From NCBI RefSeq assembly GCF_027941835.1, contig NZ_CP116005.1:3239501-3303500 (forward strand): a DNA stretch of 64,000 bases, written 5' to 3'. Positions 16,393-25,429 of this stretch are shown one piece after another. Source of the DNA: Sphingosinicella microcystinivorans. Its GTDB lineage: Bacteria; Pseudomonadota; Alphaproteobacteria; Sphingomonadales; Sphingomonadaceae. Position 1 is the first letter of the stretch. Each line of letters opens with the position of its first letter. The notes beneath the pieces are model-generated. The model was not told the origin of the DNA. It searched no databases and was given only the letters and a program-made list of their open reading frames with translations. The position numbers and the translations under genes are program-made.

Positions 16393-17883
16393 ATGCGGGT
16401 GGATGCGCTTCATCTCGGGCACGACGGCGCGCGCGCAGCGCTCATCGAGGGCGCACACACCACGACCTATGCCGAGCTCGAGGCGCTCGTCGGCCAGATG
16501 GCGAGCGGCCTCGCCGCGCTCGGCGTCCGGCCCGGCGACCGGGTCGCGGTGTGGCTCAGCAAGACCACGGGCAACATCGCGGCGCTGCTCGGCGCGATGC
16601 GCGCGGGCGCGGTTGCGATTCCGGTGAACCCGGTGCTGAAGGCGCCGCAGGTCGAGCACATCGTCGCCGACAGCGGCGCGACGGTGCTGCTGACCAACAA
16701 TGCGCGCTCCGAAACGCTCCGCAACACGCCGCGCACCTGCCGCGTCCTGCGCGCGGAAAAGGACTGGGGCGTGCTGATGAAGGGCACGCCCGTGGCCGTG
16801 GACCGCGCGCCCGACGACCTCGCGGCGATTCTCTACACGTCCGGCAGCACCGGGCGTCCCAAGGGCGTGATGCTCTCCCACGCCAACCTTGTGCTCGGCG
16901 CGGAAAGCGTTTCCGAATATCTCGGCATCAGCGGCGAGGATCGCATCCTCTGCGTGCTGCCGCTCGCGTTCGACTACGGCCTCAACCAGGTGCTGACGGC
17001 GCTGAAGCAGGGTGGCACGGCGATCCTGCTCGATTACCTGCTGCCGCGCGACGTCGTGAAGGCCGTGGCACGCCACAAGGCGACCGGGCTCGCGGGTGTG
17101 CCGCCGCTGTGGATGCAGCTTGCCGAGGTGGACTGGCCCCCCGAGGCACGCGGCCTGCGCTACATCACCAACTCCGGGGGACGGATGCCAGCAGCGCTGA
17201 CGAAGCGCCTGCGCGAGTTGCTGCCCGGCACGAAGATCTACCTGATGTACGGCCTCACCGAGGCGTTCCGGTCGACCTATCTCGACCCCGCGCTTGTCGA
17301 CACGCACCCCGACTCGATCGGGCGGGCGATCCCGCGCGCGGAGCTTCACGTGCTGCGCGCCGACGGGACGCCGGCGGCGGCGGGGGAGCCGGGCGAGCTT
17401 GTTCACGCCGGGCCGCTCGTCGCCAAGGGCTACTGGAACGATGCCGAGCGTACCGCCATGCGGTTTCGTCCGGCGCCCGCGTTCTTCCGGCATTCGGGCA
17501 TGGCCGTGTGGTCGGGCGACACGGTGATGCAGGACGATGAGGGCCTGCTCTATTTCGTGGGCCGCGACGACGAGATGATGAAGGTCTCGGGCAACCGCGT
17601 GAGCCCCACCGAGGTCGAGGAGGCGATCTTCGCGACCGGCGCCGTCAGCGTGGTGGCGGTGTTCGGCGTGGCGGACGAGCGGCTGGGGCAGGCGATCATC
17701 GCGGTCGGCGTGCCGGCCGCCGGTCTTTCAGGGGACGACGCGGAGGCGCTTGCGCGGCGGGAGCTTGCCGGACTAGTGCCTGCCTACATGGTGCCGCGCC
17801 ATTTCATCTGGGAAACCGAGCTGCCGCGCAATCCGAACGGCAAGATCGACCGCGCCGTGCTGCGCGCGAGGCATGTCCAGTGA
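16393..17883 (+). CDS. acyl-CoA ligase (AMP-forming), exosortase A system-associated
   Basis: This 496-residue ANL-family enzyme activates a carboxylic acid with ATP. The P-loop YTSGSTGRPKG is at about residues 148-158, with YGLTEAF, the hinge motif YFVGRDDEMMKVSGNRV, and the C-terminal LPRNPNGKIDR holding the catalytic Lys. The family (TIGR03098) occurs with XrtA. It may load an acid on CoA or directly on the nearby ACP. Its end overlaps the GTG of the PLP decarboxylase by four bases, so the two proteins are made together. The substrate is unknown. Confidence 0.9.
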   Translation: MRVDALHLGHDGARAALIEGAHTTTYAELEALVGQMASGLAALGVRPGDRVAVWLSKTTGNIAALLGAMRAGAVAIPVNPVLKAPQVEHIVADSGATVLLTNNARSETLRNTPRTCRVLRAEKDWGVLMKGTPVAVDRAPDDLAAILYTSGSTGRPKGVMLSHANLVLGAESVSEYLGISGEDRILCVLPLAFDYGLNQVLTALKQGGTAILLDYLLPRDVVKAVARHKATGLAGVPPLWMQLAEVDWPPEARGLRYITNSGGRMPAALTKRLRELLPGTKIYLMYGLTEAFRSTYLDPALVDTHPDSIGRAIPRAELHVLRADGTPAAAGEPGELVHAGPLVAKGYWNDAERTAMRFRPAPAFFRHSGMAVWSGDTVMQDDEGLLYFVGRDDEMMKVSGNRVSPTEVEEAIFATGAVSVVAVFGVADERLGQAIIAVGVPAAGLSGDDAEALARRELAGLVPAYMVPRHFIWETELPRNPNGKIDRAVLRARHVQ

Positions 17884-19109
17884 GCCGCGATCACCGCATC
17901 CACCCGCTGTTCCTAGAAATGGACGGAGAGCTCGCCATCGCGGGCCGCACGGCGGCCGAATGGATCGCGGCGGCGGGCGGGCAGACGCCGCTGTTCGTCT
18001 ATGATCGTGCCATCATTGCGGCGAAAATCGCCGACCTGCGCGCGGCGCTGCCGGCGGAGGTCGGCATCCACTACGCCATGAAGGCGAACCCGATGCCCCC
18101 GCTCGTCGCGTGGATGGCGGGGCAGGTGGACGGGCTCGACGTCGCCTCGGCGGGCGAGCTGCGGGTCGCGCTCGCGGCAGGCGCCGATCCGGCGCACATC
18201 AGCTTCGCGGGGCCGGGCAAGCGCGATTTCGAGCTGGAGCTGGCGATCGGCGCGGGGGTGACGCTCAACATCGAATCCGCGCGGGAGTTCGCGCGCGCCG
18301 CCGCGATCGGCGACCGGCTCGGGAAACCGGTGCGCGCCGCCGTGCGCGTCAATCCGCCGTTCGACCTCAAGGCCTCGGGGATGCGGATGGGCGGCGGCGC
18401 CAAGCCGTTCGGCGTCGATGCCGACAAGGTGCCCGCGCTGCTCGCGGAGATCGAGACGGCAGGCGCGGATTTCCGAGGGTTTCATGTCTTCGCCGGTTCG
18501 CAGAACCTCTCGGCGGAAGCGATCATCGACGCGCAGAAGAAGACGCTCGACCTGGTGGCGGACCTCGCCGAGCACGCCGCCGTCCCGCCGCCGCTCGTCA
18601 ATCTCGGCGGCGGCTTCGGCCTGCCGTATTTCCCGGGCGACAAGCCGCTCGACCTCGCCGCGGTGGGCCATGCGCTCGGCAAGGCACTCGCAGGGCGCGA
18701 TCCCATCCTCGCCGACACGCGGTTCGTCCTCGAGCTCGGGCGCTATCTCGTCGGCGAAAGCGGCGTCTATCTGACCCGCGCGGTCGACCGGAAGATGAGC
18801 GAGGACGAAGTTTTCATAATTACCGACGGCGGCCTGCATCATCAGCTGGCGGCAAGCGGCAACTTCGGCACGGTCGTCCGGCGCAACTATCCCCTTGCAA
18901 ACGCTAGCCGTTTCGGCGCGCCGGACGCGGAGAGCCTGAACGTGGTCGGCTGCCTCTGCACGCCGCTCGACAAGCTCGGCGACAAGGTGATGCTGCCGGC
19001 CACCGAAGTCGGTGACATCATTGCGGTTTTCATGGCGGGCGCCTATGGCCTCACAGCCAGCCCGACAGCCTTCCTGAGCCACGAACCGCCCGCCGAAATG
19101 CTTGCGTAA
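17880..19109 (+). CDS. PLP-dependent decarboxylase, exosortase A system-associated
   Basis: This 409-residue fold-type III decarboxylase is related to diaminopimelate and ornithine decarboxylases (TIGR03099). The PLP lysine is Lys68 in HYAMKANPMPPLV, the phosphate-binding region is LVNLGGGFGLPYF, and the C-terminal active-site segment is VVGCLCTPLDKLGD. It begins at a GTG in a GTGA overlap with the ligase. It probably removes a carboxyl group from an amino acid or a loaded aminoacyl group to give an amine used by the XrtA system. The amino acid is not known. Confidence 0.9.
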   Translation: MSRDHRIHPLFLEMDGELAIAGRTAAEWIAAAGGQTPLFVYDRAIIAAKIADLRAALPAEVGIHYAMKANPMPPLVAWMAGQVDGLDVASAGELRVALAAGADPAHISFAGPGKRDFELELAIGAGVTLNIESAREFARAAAIGDRLGKPVRAAVRVNPPFDLKASGMRMGGGAKPFGVDADKVPALLAEIETAGADFRGFHVFAGSQNLSAEAIIDAQKKTLDLVADLAEHAAVPPPLVNLGGGFGLPYFPGDKPLDLAAVGHALGKALAGRDPILADTRFVLELGRYLVGESGVYLTRAVDRKMSEDEVFIITDGGLHHQLAASGNFGTVVRRNYPLANASRFGAPDAESLNVVGCLCTPLDKLGDKVMLPATEVGDIIAVFMAGAYGLTASPTAFLSHEPPAEMLA

Positions 19110-19232
19110 ATTGCAAAATTTGCTATTGGATGAGACGGGATACGAACGATGCCGTAACTTTTGGGCGGTATCGGGTTCAGGGGCGGAAAGGCGGCCAGCC
19201 GGCATACATAGTGTGTGTCGGCCTGATTTTGT

Positions 19233-19250
19233 CTCCCGCGAACGCGGGAG
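19233..19250 (+). promoter_or_regulatory. inverted repeat in the leader of the export operon
   Basis: CTCCCGCG and CGCGGGAG flank AA, giving a perfect 18-bp palindrome whose RNA could form a 7-bp stem with a GAAC tetraloop. It ends 25 bases before the ATG of the Wza-like gene and just before the GAGGGG ribosome site. It could be a leader hairpin, an operator, or a weak terminator for the decarboxylase gene. The remaining gap (19110-19275) shows no clear sigma-54 or sigma-70 promoter. Confidence 0.45.
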
Positions 19251-19275
19251 CGTTTGAAGAGGGGACTCAACTCAG

Positions 19276-19914
19276 ATGGCGAAATCTTTGAATGCGGTCG
19301 TTCCGGCTCTCGCGGCGGCCCTGGCGCTTTCGGCCTGCGCCTCGAACAGCGGGCTGCCGACGCTGCCGCCCGCGCAATTCCAGGCTTCGGATGACGGCCC
19401 CGGTGCAGAATACGTGGTCGGCCCGCTCGATTCCCTCAGCATCTTCGTGTGGCGCAACCCGGAGCTGTCGACCTCGGTGACGGTGCGCCCGGACGGCCGC
19501 TTCACGACGCCGCTGATCGAGGACATGGTGGCGACGGGCAAGACGCCCTCCGCGCTCGCCCGCGAGATCGAGCAGAAGCTCGGGACCTACATCCAGGAAC
19601 CGATCGTCTCGGTGATCGTGAACAACTTCAACGGACCGCTTTCGCAGCAGGTTCGCGTCGTCGGCGAGGCGGCGCGCCCGCAGGCGATCCCGTTCCGCTC
19701 CAACATGACGCTGCTCGACGTCATGATCGCGGTCGGCGGCCTCACCGAATATGCCGCCGGCGACAGCGCCCGCCTCATCCGCTACGACAAGGCGAGCGGC
19801 ACGCAGAAGGAATATGCGATCAAGATCGAAAGCCTGCTGAAAGGCGGCAAGACCAACGCCAACGTCGCCGTGCAGCCCGGCGACGTCATCATCATCCCGG
19901 AAAGCTTTTTCTAA
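19276..19914 (+). CDS. polysaccharide export lipoprotein, XrtA-associated (Wza-like)
   Basis: This 212-residue outer-membrane polysaccharide export protein (TIGR03027 type) has a lipoprotein signal with the lipobox LSAC and the lipid-bearing Cys21. A Poly_export domain follows (YVVGPLDSLSIFVWRNPELS), then a SLBB-like domain (VRVVGEAARPQAIPF, LLDVMIAVGGLTEYA) and the end NVAVQPGDVIIIPES. It should form the periplasm-to-surface channel for the exopolysaccharide. It starts the main export/biosynthesis stretch and is followed by the chain-length gene after 71 bases. Confidence 0.93.
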   Translation: MAKSLNAVVPALAAALALSACASNSGLPTLPPAQFQASDDGPGAEYVVGPLDSLSIFVWRNPELSTSVTVRPDGRFTTPLIEDMVATGKTPSALAREIEQKLGTYIQEPIVSVIVNNFNGPLSQQVRVVGEAARPQAIPFRSNMTLLDVMIAVGGLTEYAAGDSARLIRYDKASGTQKEYAIKIESLLKGGKTNANVAVQPGDVIIIPESFF

Positions 19915-19985
19915 GCTTTCCGGGCTAGGTACGGCGATCGGCCGTTGGCCGTTCATCCTTGTCACGCAGGCGGTCCGCGAAAGCC

Positions 19986-21527
19986 ATGAATTCGATCCAG
20001 GAAGAAGTGATGACGACCCTGTACGGGGTCTGGCGCAAACGCTGGTACGGGCTTGCGCTGATGTGGGCCGTGTGCCTCCTCGGCTGGGTGTTCGTGGCGA
20101 CGATCCCGAACACCTATGAATCGCGCGCCCGCGTCTACGTCGACTGGGCGTCGCTGATTCCGGAGAAGCTCGGATACCAGGGCGCGAACCTGCTCCGGCA
20201 GGTGGACGTCGTCCGTCGCACGCTGACGTCGCGCGTGAACATGGAGAAAGTCGTTCGCCGCACCGAGCTCGATGTCGGCCTCGACAGCGACCGGGAACTG
20301 GACGAGCTCATCGCGCGGATGACGAACAACATCTCCGTGCAGAGCCAGCAGGCCGACCTGTTCACCATCATCTACAAGTCGAACGATCCGTCGCGCAGCA
20401 ACGCCCAGAACGCCAACCTCGCGCGGCGCGTCGTCGACAACCTCATCCAGATCTTCATGGAAGAGAACGTCGCGTCCGACCGCGACGACATCAACGAGGC
20501 GATCCGCTTCTTCGAGGACCAGCTCGCCGAGCGCGAGCGCCAGCTCGAGCAAGCCGAGCGGCGCAAGGCGGAGTTCGAGGAGAAATACCTCGGCATGCTG
20601 CCGGGGCAGGGCAACATCACGACGCGCCTGACCTCGGCGCGGACCGACCTCGACCGTGTCGAGATCGAGCTCGCGCAGGCCCGCAACTCGCTTCTGGCGC
20701 TGCAACGGCAGATCGGCGGAACGCCGTCGACCATCAATGCCCCCTCGTTCGTCATCGAGGGCGCGATGACATCGAGCCCGACGCAGCAGCAGATCGCCGC
20801 GCTGGGCCGCAGCCTCAGCGACATGTACGCGCGCGGCTGGACCGACCAGCACCCCGACGTCGTGGCCACCAAGGCGCAGGTCCGCCGGCTGGAGCAGCAG
20901 GCCGCCCGCGAGGCGAAGGACCCCGAGCTTCGCCAGCAGGCCGCGCAGGCGAACCCGGTCTATGTCAACTTGAGGAGCATGGTGTTCGAGCGCCAGTCCG
21001 CCGTCGCGGCGCTCGAGGCGCGCAGGGCGCAGTTGCAGAACGCCATTTCCGAGATGGCGTCGCGGCAGGTCCAGCAGCCGGGCATCGTCGCCGAGCAGGC
21101 CAAGCTGAACCGCGACTACGAGGTGTTGCAGTCGCAGTACAACCAGCTGCTGAAGTCGCGTGAGGAAATCCGCCTCAGGAGCGATGTCGAGACCAAGACG
21201 CAGCAGGTGAAGTTCCGCGTCGTCGATCCGCCCTCGCAGCCGCGCGAGCCGATCGCGCCGAACCGCCCGCTCTACCTCAGCCTCGTGCTGCTGGTCGGCC
21301 TCGGCGCGGGCGGCGCGCTCTCCTTCCTGCTGAGCCAGCTGCACACGACCTACATCACGGCGGCGCAGCTCGAGAAACGCTTCGACTATCCGGTGCTGGG
21401 TTCGGTCACGGAGATCGTCTCGGACAACCAGCGCGCCCAGAACAGGGTGTGGCTCTGGGGGTTCGGCGTGCTGAGCCTTGGGCTCATCGTGATCTATCTT
21501 GCCCTGCTGCTGTATGAACTCGTTTAA
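19986..21527 (+). CDS. XrtA system polysaccharide chain-length determinant protein (Wzz/GumC-like)
   Basis: This 513-residue inner-membrane co-polymerase (TIGR03007 type) has an N-terminal helix (WYGLALMWAVCLLGWVFVA), a long periplasmic coiled coil of about 350 residues rich in Glu, Arg and Gln, and a C-terminal helix (LYLSLVLLVGLGAGGALSF). A further C-terminal helix is at WLWGFGVLSLGLIVIYLAL. The proline-rich motif before the second helix (PPSQPREPIAPNRP) is typical of the family. The ATG at 19986 (MNSIQEEVM) is preferred to the in-frame start at 19959. It works with the next gene, the tyrosine kinase, to set chain length. Confidence 0.92.
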   Translation: MNSIQEEVMTTLYGVWRKRWYGLALMWAVCLLGWVFVATIPNTYESRARVYVDWASLIPEKLGYQGANLLRQVDVVRRTLTSRVNMEKVVRRTELDVGLDSDRELDELIARMTNNISVQSQQADLFTIIYKSNDPSRSNAQNANLARRVVDNLIQIFMEENVASDRDDINEAIRFFEDQLAERERQLEQAERRKAEFEEKYLGMLPGQGNITTRLTSARTDLDRVEIELAQARNSLLALQRQIGGTPSTINAPSFVIEGAMTSSPTQQQIAALGRSLSDMYARGWTDQHPDVVATKAQVRRLEQQAAREAKDPELRQQAAQANPVYVNLRSMVFERQSAVAALEARRAQLQNAISEMASRQVQQPGIVAEQAKLNRDYEVLQSQYNQLLKSREEIRLRSDVETKTQQVKFRVVDPPSQPREPIAPNRPLYLSLVLLVGLGAGGALSFLLSQLHTTYITAAQLEKRFDYPVLGSVTEIVSDNQRAQNRVWLWGFGVLSLGLIVIYLALLLYELV

Positions 21528-21565
21528 CGCACCGGCTTTTGCCGCGTGCGCGGAAGGTAAAGAAG

Positions 21566-22576
21566 ATGAGTGAAGAGAAACCGTCCGGAACGCCGCGCGC
21601 CTCGCTGCTTGAGCGGGCCGCCGGACGGCTTGACCAGGGCGTGGCCGCGAAGCCCGAGGCGTCGCGTCCGGCCGTGGTGCCGGCGGTCGCTCCGGCCCCG
21701 CGCGCTCCGGCCCCCCGCGCACCTGCGCCCGAGCCAGCAGCCGCGCCGCCGGTGTCCGTGTCGCCGCAGCCGCAGTTCGCGCCGCAATTCGCCACGCCGG
21801 AAACGCCCGTGGTGCATCTGCCCGCGGACGACGGCAACCGCACCAGCCGCCGCGGCGTCATCGACCTCTCCGAACTCCGCGATCTCGGCTACGTGGTGCC
21901 GGACGCGCCCGCGACGGCCACCGCCGAGGAGTTCCGCATCGTCAAGCGGCAGCTCCTGATCAACGCGATGGCGCGCGGCGAGAACGGGATCCGCAACGGC
22001 AATCTCATCCTGGTGTGCTCGGCGCAGCCCAACGAGGGCAAGACGTTCTGCGCCACCAACCTCGCGCTTTCGATCGCTTCCGAGCGCGACCTCACGGTCC
22101 TGCTCGTCGACGCGGACTTCGCCAAGCCCGAGATCCTCTCGACGCTCGGCCTCGAAGGCGGCAAGGGCCTGATCGACGTGATCGCCGATCCGTCGCTCGA
22201 CCTGTCCGACTGCCTGATCCGCACCAACATCGAGAACCTCTCCGTGCTGCCCGCCGGGCGCCAGCACAACCTGACGACAGAGCTGCTCGCGTCGGAGCGC
22301 ATGGGCGACATGGTCGAGGAGATCGCCAAGCGCTACAGCGACCGCATCGTCATATTCGATTCCCCGCCCGCGCTGGCGTCGTCGGCCGCCTCGGTGCTCG
22401 CCATGCACGTGGGCCAGGTGATGTTCGTGGTCGAGGCCGAGAACACGCGCGAGACGGAGCTTCGCGACGGCCTGTCGCTGATGAGCGGCTGCGAGCACGT
22501 GCAACTGCTCCTCAACAAGGTACGCTATGCCGGTGTCGGCAGGCGCTTCGGGACGTATTACGGTTATGGAAGCTGA
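21566..22576 (+). CDS. XrtA-associated tyrosine autokinase
   Basis: This 336-residue cytoplasmic BY-kinase (TIGR03018 type) opens with a Pro/Ala-rich linker of about 80 residues, then the kinase domain. Walker A is SAQPNEGKT, Walker A' is VLLVDADFAKP, and Walker B is RIVIFDSPPAL. The tail ends GTYYGYGS, giving the tyrosine cluster expected for autophosphorylation. GGAAGG precedes the ATG at 21566. It should partner the chain-length protein encoded just upstream. The end overlaps the start of the next gene by 11 bases. Confidence 0.92.
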   Translation: MSEEKPSGTPRASLLERAAGRLDQGVAAKPEASRPAVVPAVAPAPRAPAPRAPAPEPAAAPPVSVSPQPQFAPQFATPETPVVHLPADDGNRTSRRGVIDLSELRDLGYVVPDAPATATAEEFRIVKRQLLINAMARGENGIRNGNLILVCSAQPNEGKTFCATNLALSIASERDLTVLLVDADFAKPEILSTLGLEGGKGLIDVIADPSLDLSDCLIRTNIENLSVLPAGRQHNLTTELLASERMGDMVEEIAKRYSDRIVIFDSPPALASSAASVLAMHVGQVMFVVEAENTRETELRDGLSLMSGCEHVQLLLNKVRYAGVGRRFGTYYGYGS

Positions 22577-24275
22577 CGTGACGGGCACTTTGACGACGGG
22601 CGGCGGGAGCCGCGGATACAGGCGCCGCCGGACGCTCGCGGCGACCGGGATGGCGGTGTCGGTGCTGACGGCGATGATGCCCGCGTCGGCATCCGCCGAT
22701 GTCGAGATCAACCCGTTCGTATCGCTCCGGCAGGTCGTGTCGGACGGGAAAAACCGTGACGGGCGGGGATGGCTGGAAGCCGGCGCCGGCTTCGCCGCCC
22801 TGCTCGATACGAACCGGGTCGAGGGCAAGCTCGGCTATCGCTACGCGCGCCGGATCGAGGAATTCGGCAACATCAACCGGAAGAACCGTCACTATGCGAA
22901 CGCCGACGTGCGGGCGGAGGTGATCGACGATTTCCTGATGATCAATGCCGGGGGCACGGCGTCGCAGTACACGACGGACATGCGCGGCTTCAATGCCGTC
23001 AACCCCGACGACGAGAGCGGCAACCAGACGCAGATATTTTCAGGCTACGTGGAGCCGAGCATCCACCAGCGCCTCGGCGATTTCGCGACGTTTCAGGGCC
23101 GCTACCGGCTCGGCGCCGTGTCCGCCGACTCGCCGCGCGAGGGGTTCACCAATCCCGGCAGCATCGGGCTCGACCCCAGCGACGGTATCGGCTCGCGGCT
23201 CAGCGATTCCATCACGCAGAGCGCAGGCGTGACGCTCGCCTCGACGCGCGCGACCAACACGATCAACTGGTCGCTCGACGCGCAGGCCACGCACGAGGAC
23301 GTCGATCAGCTCGATCAGAAGTACCGCGGCTACAGCGCCGGCGGCGAACTTGGCTTCCGCGTGTCGCGCAAGCTGGAGCTTCTTGGCAGCGCCGGCTACG
23401 AAGACATTGAAAACACGCAGGACAGCATTCTCTTTGACCCGGACACCGGCCTGCCGGACCTCGACGATAACGGGCGTTTCCAGGTCGACCCGACGATGCC
23501 GCGACGGACGGCCTACGATTTCAGCGGCATGTACTGGAATGCGGGCTTCCGCTATACGCCGTCGCGCCGCACGTCGCTCGAATTCCGGGCGGGCGAGCGC
23601 TACGGTTCGGCGAACTTCTTCTTCAACTTCAACCATCGTTCGCGCAACGGCATGTCCGTGCGCGCCAACTTCCAGCAGACGCTGAACAGCTTCAGCCGCC
23701 TGCTCACCCAGTCGATCAACGGCGTTCCGGTCAATGTCGCCCGCGTCGCGGGGCTGGAGCAACTCGGCATTCCGTTCTGCGTCATCGGCATCGACCCGGA
23801 ATCGGATGACGGCGATTGCCTGGGCGGGTTCACGCAATCGCTGACGCCGGCGACGTTCAAGTCCGATCGCGGACTGTTCATGGTCTCCCGCAGGCTCGAG
23901 GCGCTGACATGGTCCGCCACGGCCTACTACGACAGGCGCCGCTACGTGGACGCGCAGCAGCTGCAGGCGCCCACGCAGGCCGAACTGCCGACGGGCCTTT
24001 TCGGGCACGACGAATCCTTCGGCGTGCGCGGGCGCGTCGTGCTTCGGCTCGGCGATCTCCAGTCGCTCGGCTTCGATGCGCTGGCGGCGCGCAACAGCTA
24101 TGCGCTGTCGGCCCGGCGCAAGGACACGCAGGTCACGGTCGGCACGCAGTATTCGCGGCGGCTGAGCAGGAATCTGCGCGGCAATGCCTCGCTCTATGGA
24201 ACCCAGCGCTTCAGCGAAGGCTATCAGGATACGTCATCCTTCACGGCTTCCGTGGGTGTGAGATACAATTTCTGA
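22566..24275 (+). CDS. outer-membrane beta-barrel protein, PEP-CTERM system-associated (TIGR03016 type)
   Basis: This 569-residue protein has an Arg-rich N terminus followed by a signal peptide ending MMPASASA. The rest alternates polar and hydrophobic residues with many aromatic strand ends and finishes with SFTASVGVRYNF, the terminal Phe typical of outer-membrane barrels. Two Cys near residues 410 and 420 sit in an external-loop-like segment. It is conserved in XrtA loci and may form or assist the outer-membrane export pore. The ATG at 22566 overlaps the kinase gene; an in-frame start at 22527 lies well inside that gene. Confidence 0.85.
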   Translation: MEADVTGTLTTGGGSRGYRRRRTLAATGMAVSVLTAMMPASASADVEINPFVSLRQVVSDGKNRDGRGWLEAGAGFAALLDTNRVEGKLGYRYARRIEEFGNINRKNRHYANADVRAEVIDDFLMINAGGTASQYTTDMRGFNAVNPDDESGNQTQIFSGYVEPSIHQRLGDFATFQGRYRLGAVSADSPREGFTNPGSIGLDPSDGIGSRLSDSITQSAGVTLASTRATNTINWSLDAQATHEDVDQLDQKYRGYSAGGELGFRVSRKLELLGSAGYEDIENTQDSILFDPDTGLPDLDDNGRFQVDPTMPRRTAYDFSGMYWNAGFRYTPSRRTSLEFRAGERYGSANFFFNFNHRSRNGMSVRANFQQTLNSFSRLLTQSINGVPVNVARVAGLEQLGIPFCVIGIDPESDDGDCLGGFTQSLTPATFKSDRGLFMVSRRLEALTWSATAYYDRRRYVDAQQLQAPTQAELPTGLFGHDESFGVRGRVVLRLGDLQSLGFDALAARNSYALSARRKDTQVTVGTQYSRRLSRNLRGNASLYGTQRFSEGYQDTSSFTASVGVRYNF

Positions 24276-24346
24276 TGGCGGATTGATGGAAACGTCACGA
24301 CGACGAGGTAAGCCGGGGGGCGTTTTCGAGGAACACAGGCACGAGC

Positions 24347-25429
24347 ATGTACACCGAGTTCTACAACCTGAACGGACGCCCGTTCCAGCTGACGCCTGAT
24401 CCGCGCTTCTACGTCGACACGCAGACGCACCGGAAAGCGATGGCCTACCTCACCTACGGCCTCGGCCAGGGCGAGGGCTTCATCATCATCACCGGCGACG
24501 TCGGCGCGGGCAAGACCACGCTGGTCGGCCGCCTGCTGCAAACGATCGACCGCTCGAAGCTCGTCGTCGCCAACATCGTCACCTCGCTGGTCGATGCCGA
24601 CAACCTCCTGAAGATGATCGCCACCGGGCTCGGCATCAACGCCGAGAACCTCGATGTCGCGACGCTGCTGACGCGCATCGAGAACTTCCTGCGCGTGCAG
24701 CACCAGCAGGGCCGCCGCGTGCTGCTGATCGTCGACGAGGCGCAGAACCTGCCGATCGGCTCGCTCGAACAGCTTCGGATGCTCTCGAACTTCAGCGCCG
24801 GCGCGCAGCCGCTCAGCCAGACGATCCTGCTCGGCCAGCCGGAGTTCCGCGAGAAGCTGGCGAATTCGTCGGAGCTCGAGCAGCTCCGCCAGCGCGTCAT
24901 CGCCTCGCACCACCTGGAGCCGATGCGCCGCGACGAGATTCCAGCCTATGTCGAGAACCGGCTGGCGCTGTGCGGCTGGTCGGGCGACCCGACCTTCACC
25001 GACGACGCCTACGACGCGCTTTTCGACTATTCGGGCGGCGTGCCGCGCAAGCTGAACAACCTCTGCGCGCGCGTGCTGCTGTTCGGCGCGCTCGAGGAGA
25101 AGCACGAGATCGACGAGACGATCGTGCGCGAGGTGACCGACGACCTGCAGCGCGACAACGCGCCGCGCGACCGCGAGAAGATCATCCCGCCGAACAGCGC
25201 CTCGCTGGCGGCCGTTCCCGCTGCCGCGCCGCAGGTGCAGCCGGTGGCCGGGATCGGCGGCGGGGCGGCCGCGACGATCGACGACCGGCTGATCGCGCGT
25301 ATCGACCGTCTTGAACATTATGCTTCAGAAAACGACCGTAACCTGCGGCAAGTCCTGAGAATTCTTTCCGATCTCGTCGAGCAGAACGAGGTCGAGCGCG
25401 GCCCCTACGGCGTCAGCCGAAGCGCATGA
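24347..25429 (+). CDS. XrtA/PEP-CTERM system-associated AAA ATPase
   Basis: This 360-residue ATPase (TIGR03015) resembles the ExeA/GspA type. It begins MYTEFYNLNGRPFQLTPDP, with Walker A GDVGAGKTTL, Walker B RVLLIVDEAQNL, and LRMLSNF and sensor regions after it. The last 60 residues are a Pro/Ala linker and a short coiled helix. It probably energises assembly or transport steps of the polysaccharide machinery at the inner membrane. Its end overlaps the deacetylase ATG by four bases, starting a coupled chain of genes that continues to xrtA. Confidence 0.93.
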   Translation: MYTEFYNLNGRPFQLTPDPRFYVDTQTHRKAMAYLTYGLGQGEGFIIITGDVGAGKTTLVGRLLQTIDRSKLVVANIVTSLVDADNLLKMIATGLGINAENLDVATLLTRIENFLRVQHQQGRRVLLIVDEAQNLPIGSLEQLRMLSNFSAGAQPLSQTILLGQPEFREKLANSSELEQLRQRVIASHHLEPMRRDEIPAYVENRLALCGWSGDPTFTDDAYDALFDYSGGVPRKLNNLCARVLLFGALEEKHEIDETIVREVTDDLQRDNAPRDREKIIPPNSASLAAVPAAAPQVQPVAGIGGGAAATIDDRLIARIDRLEHYASENDRNLRQVLRILSDLVEQNEVERGPYGVSRSA

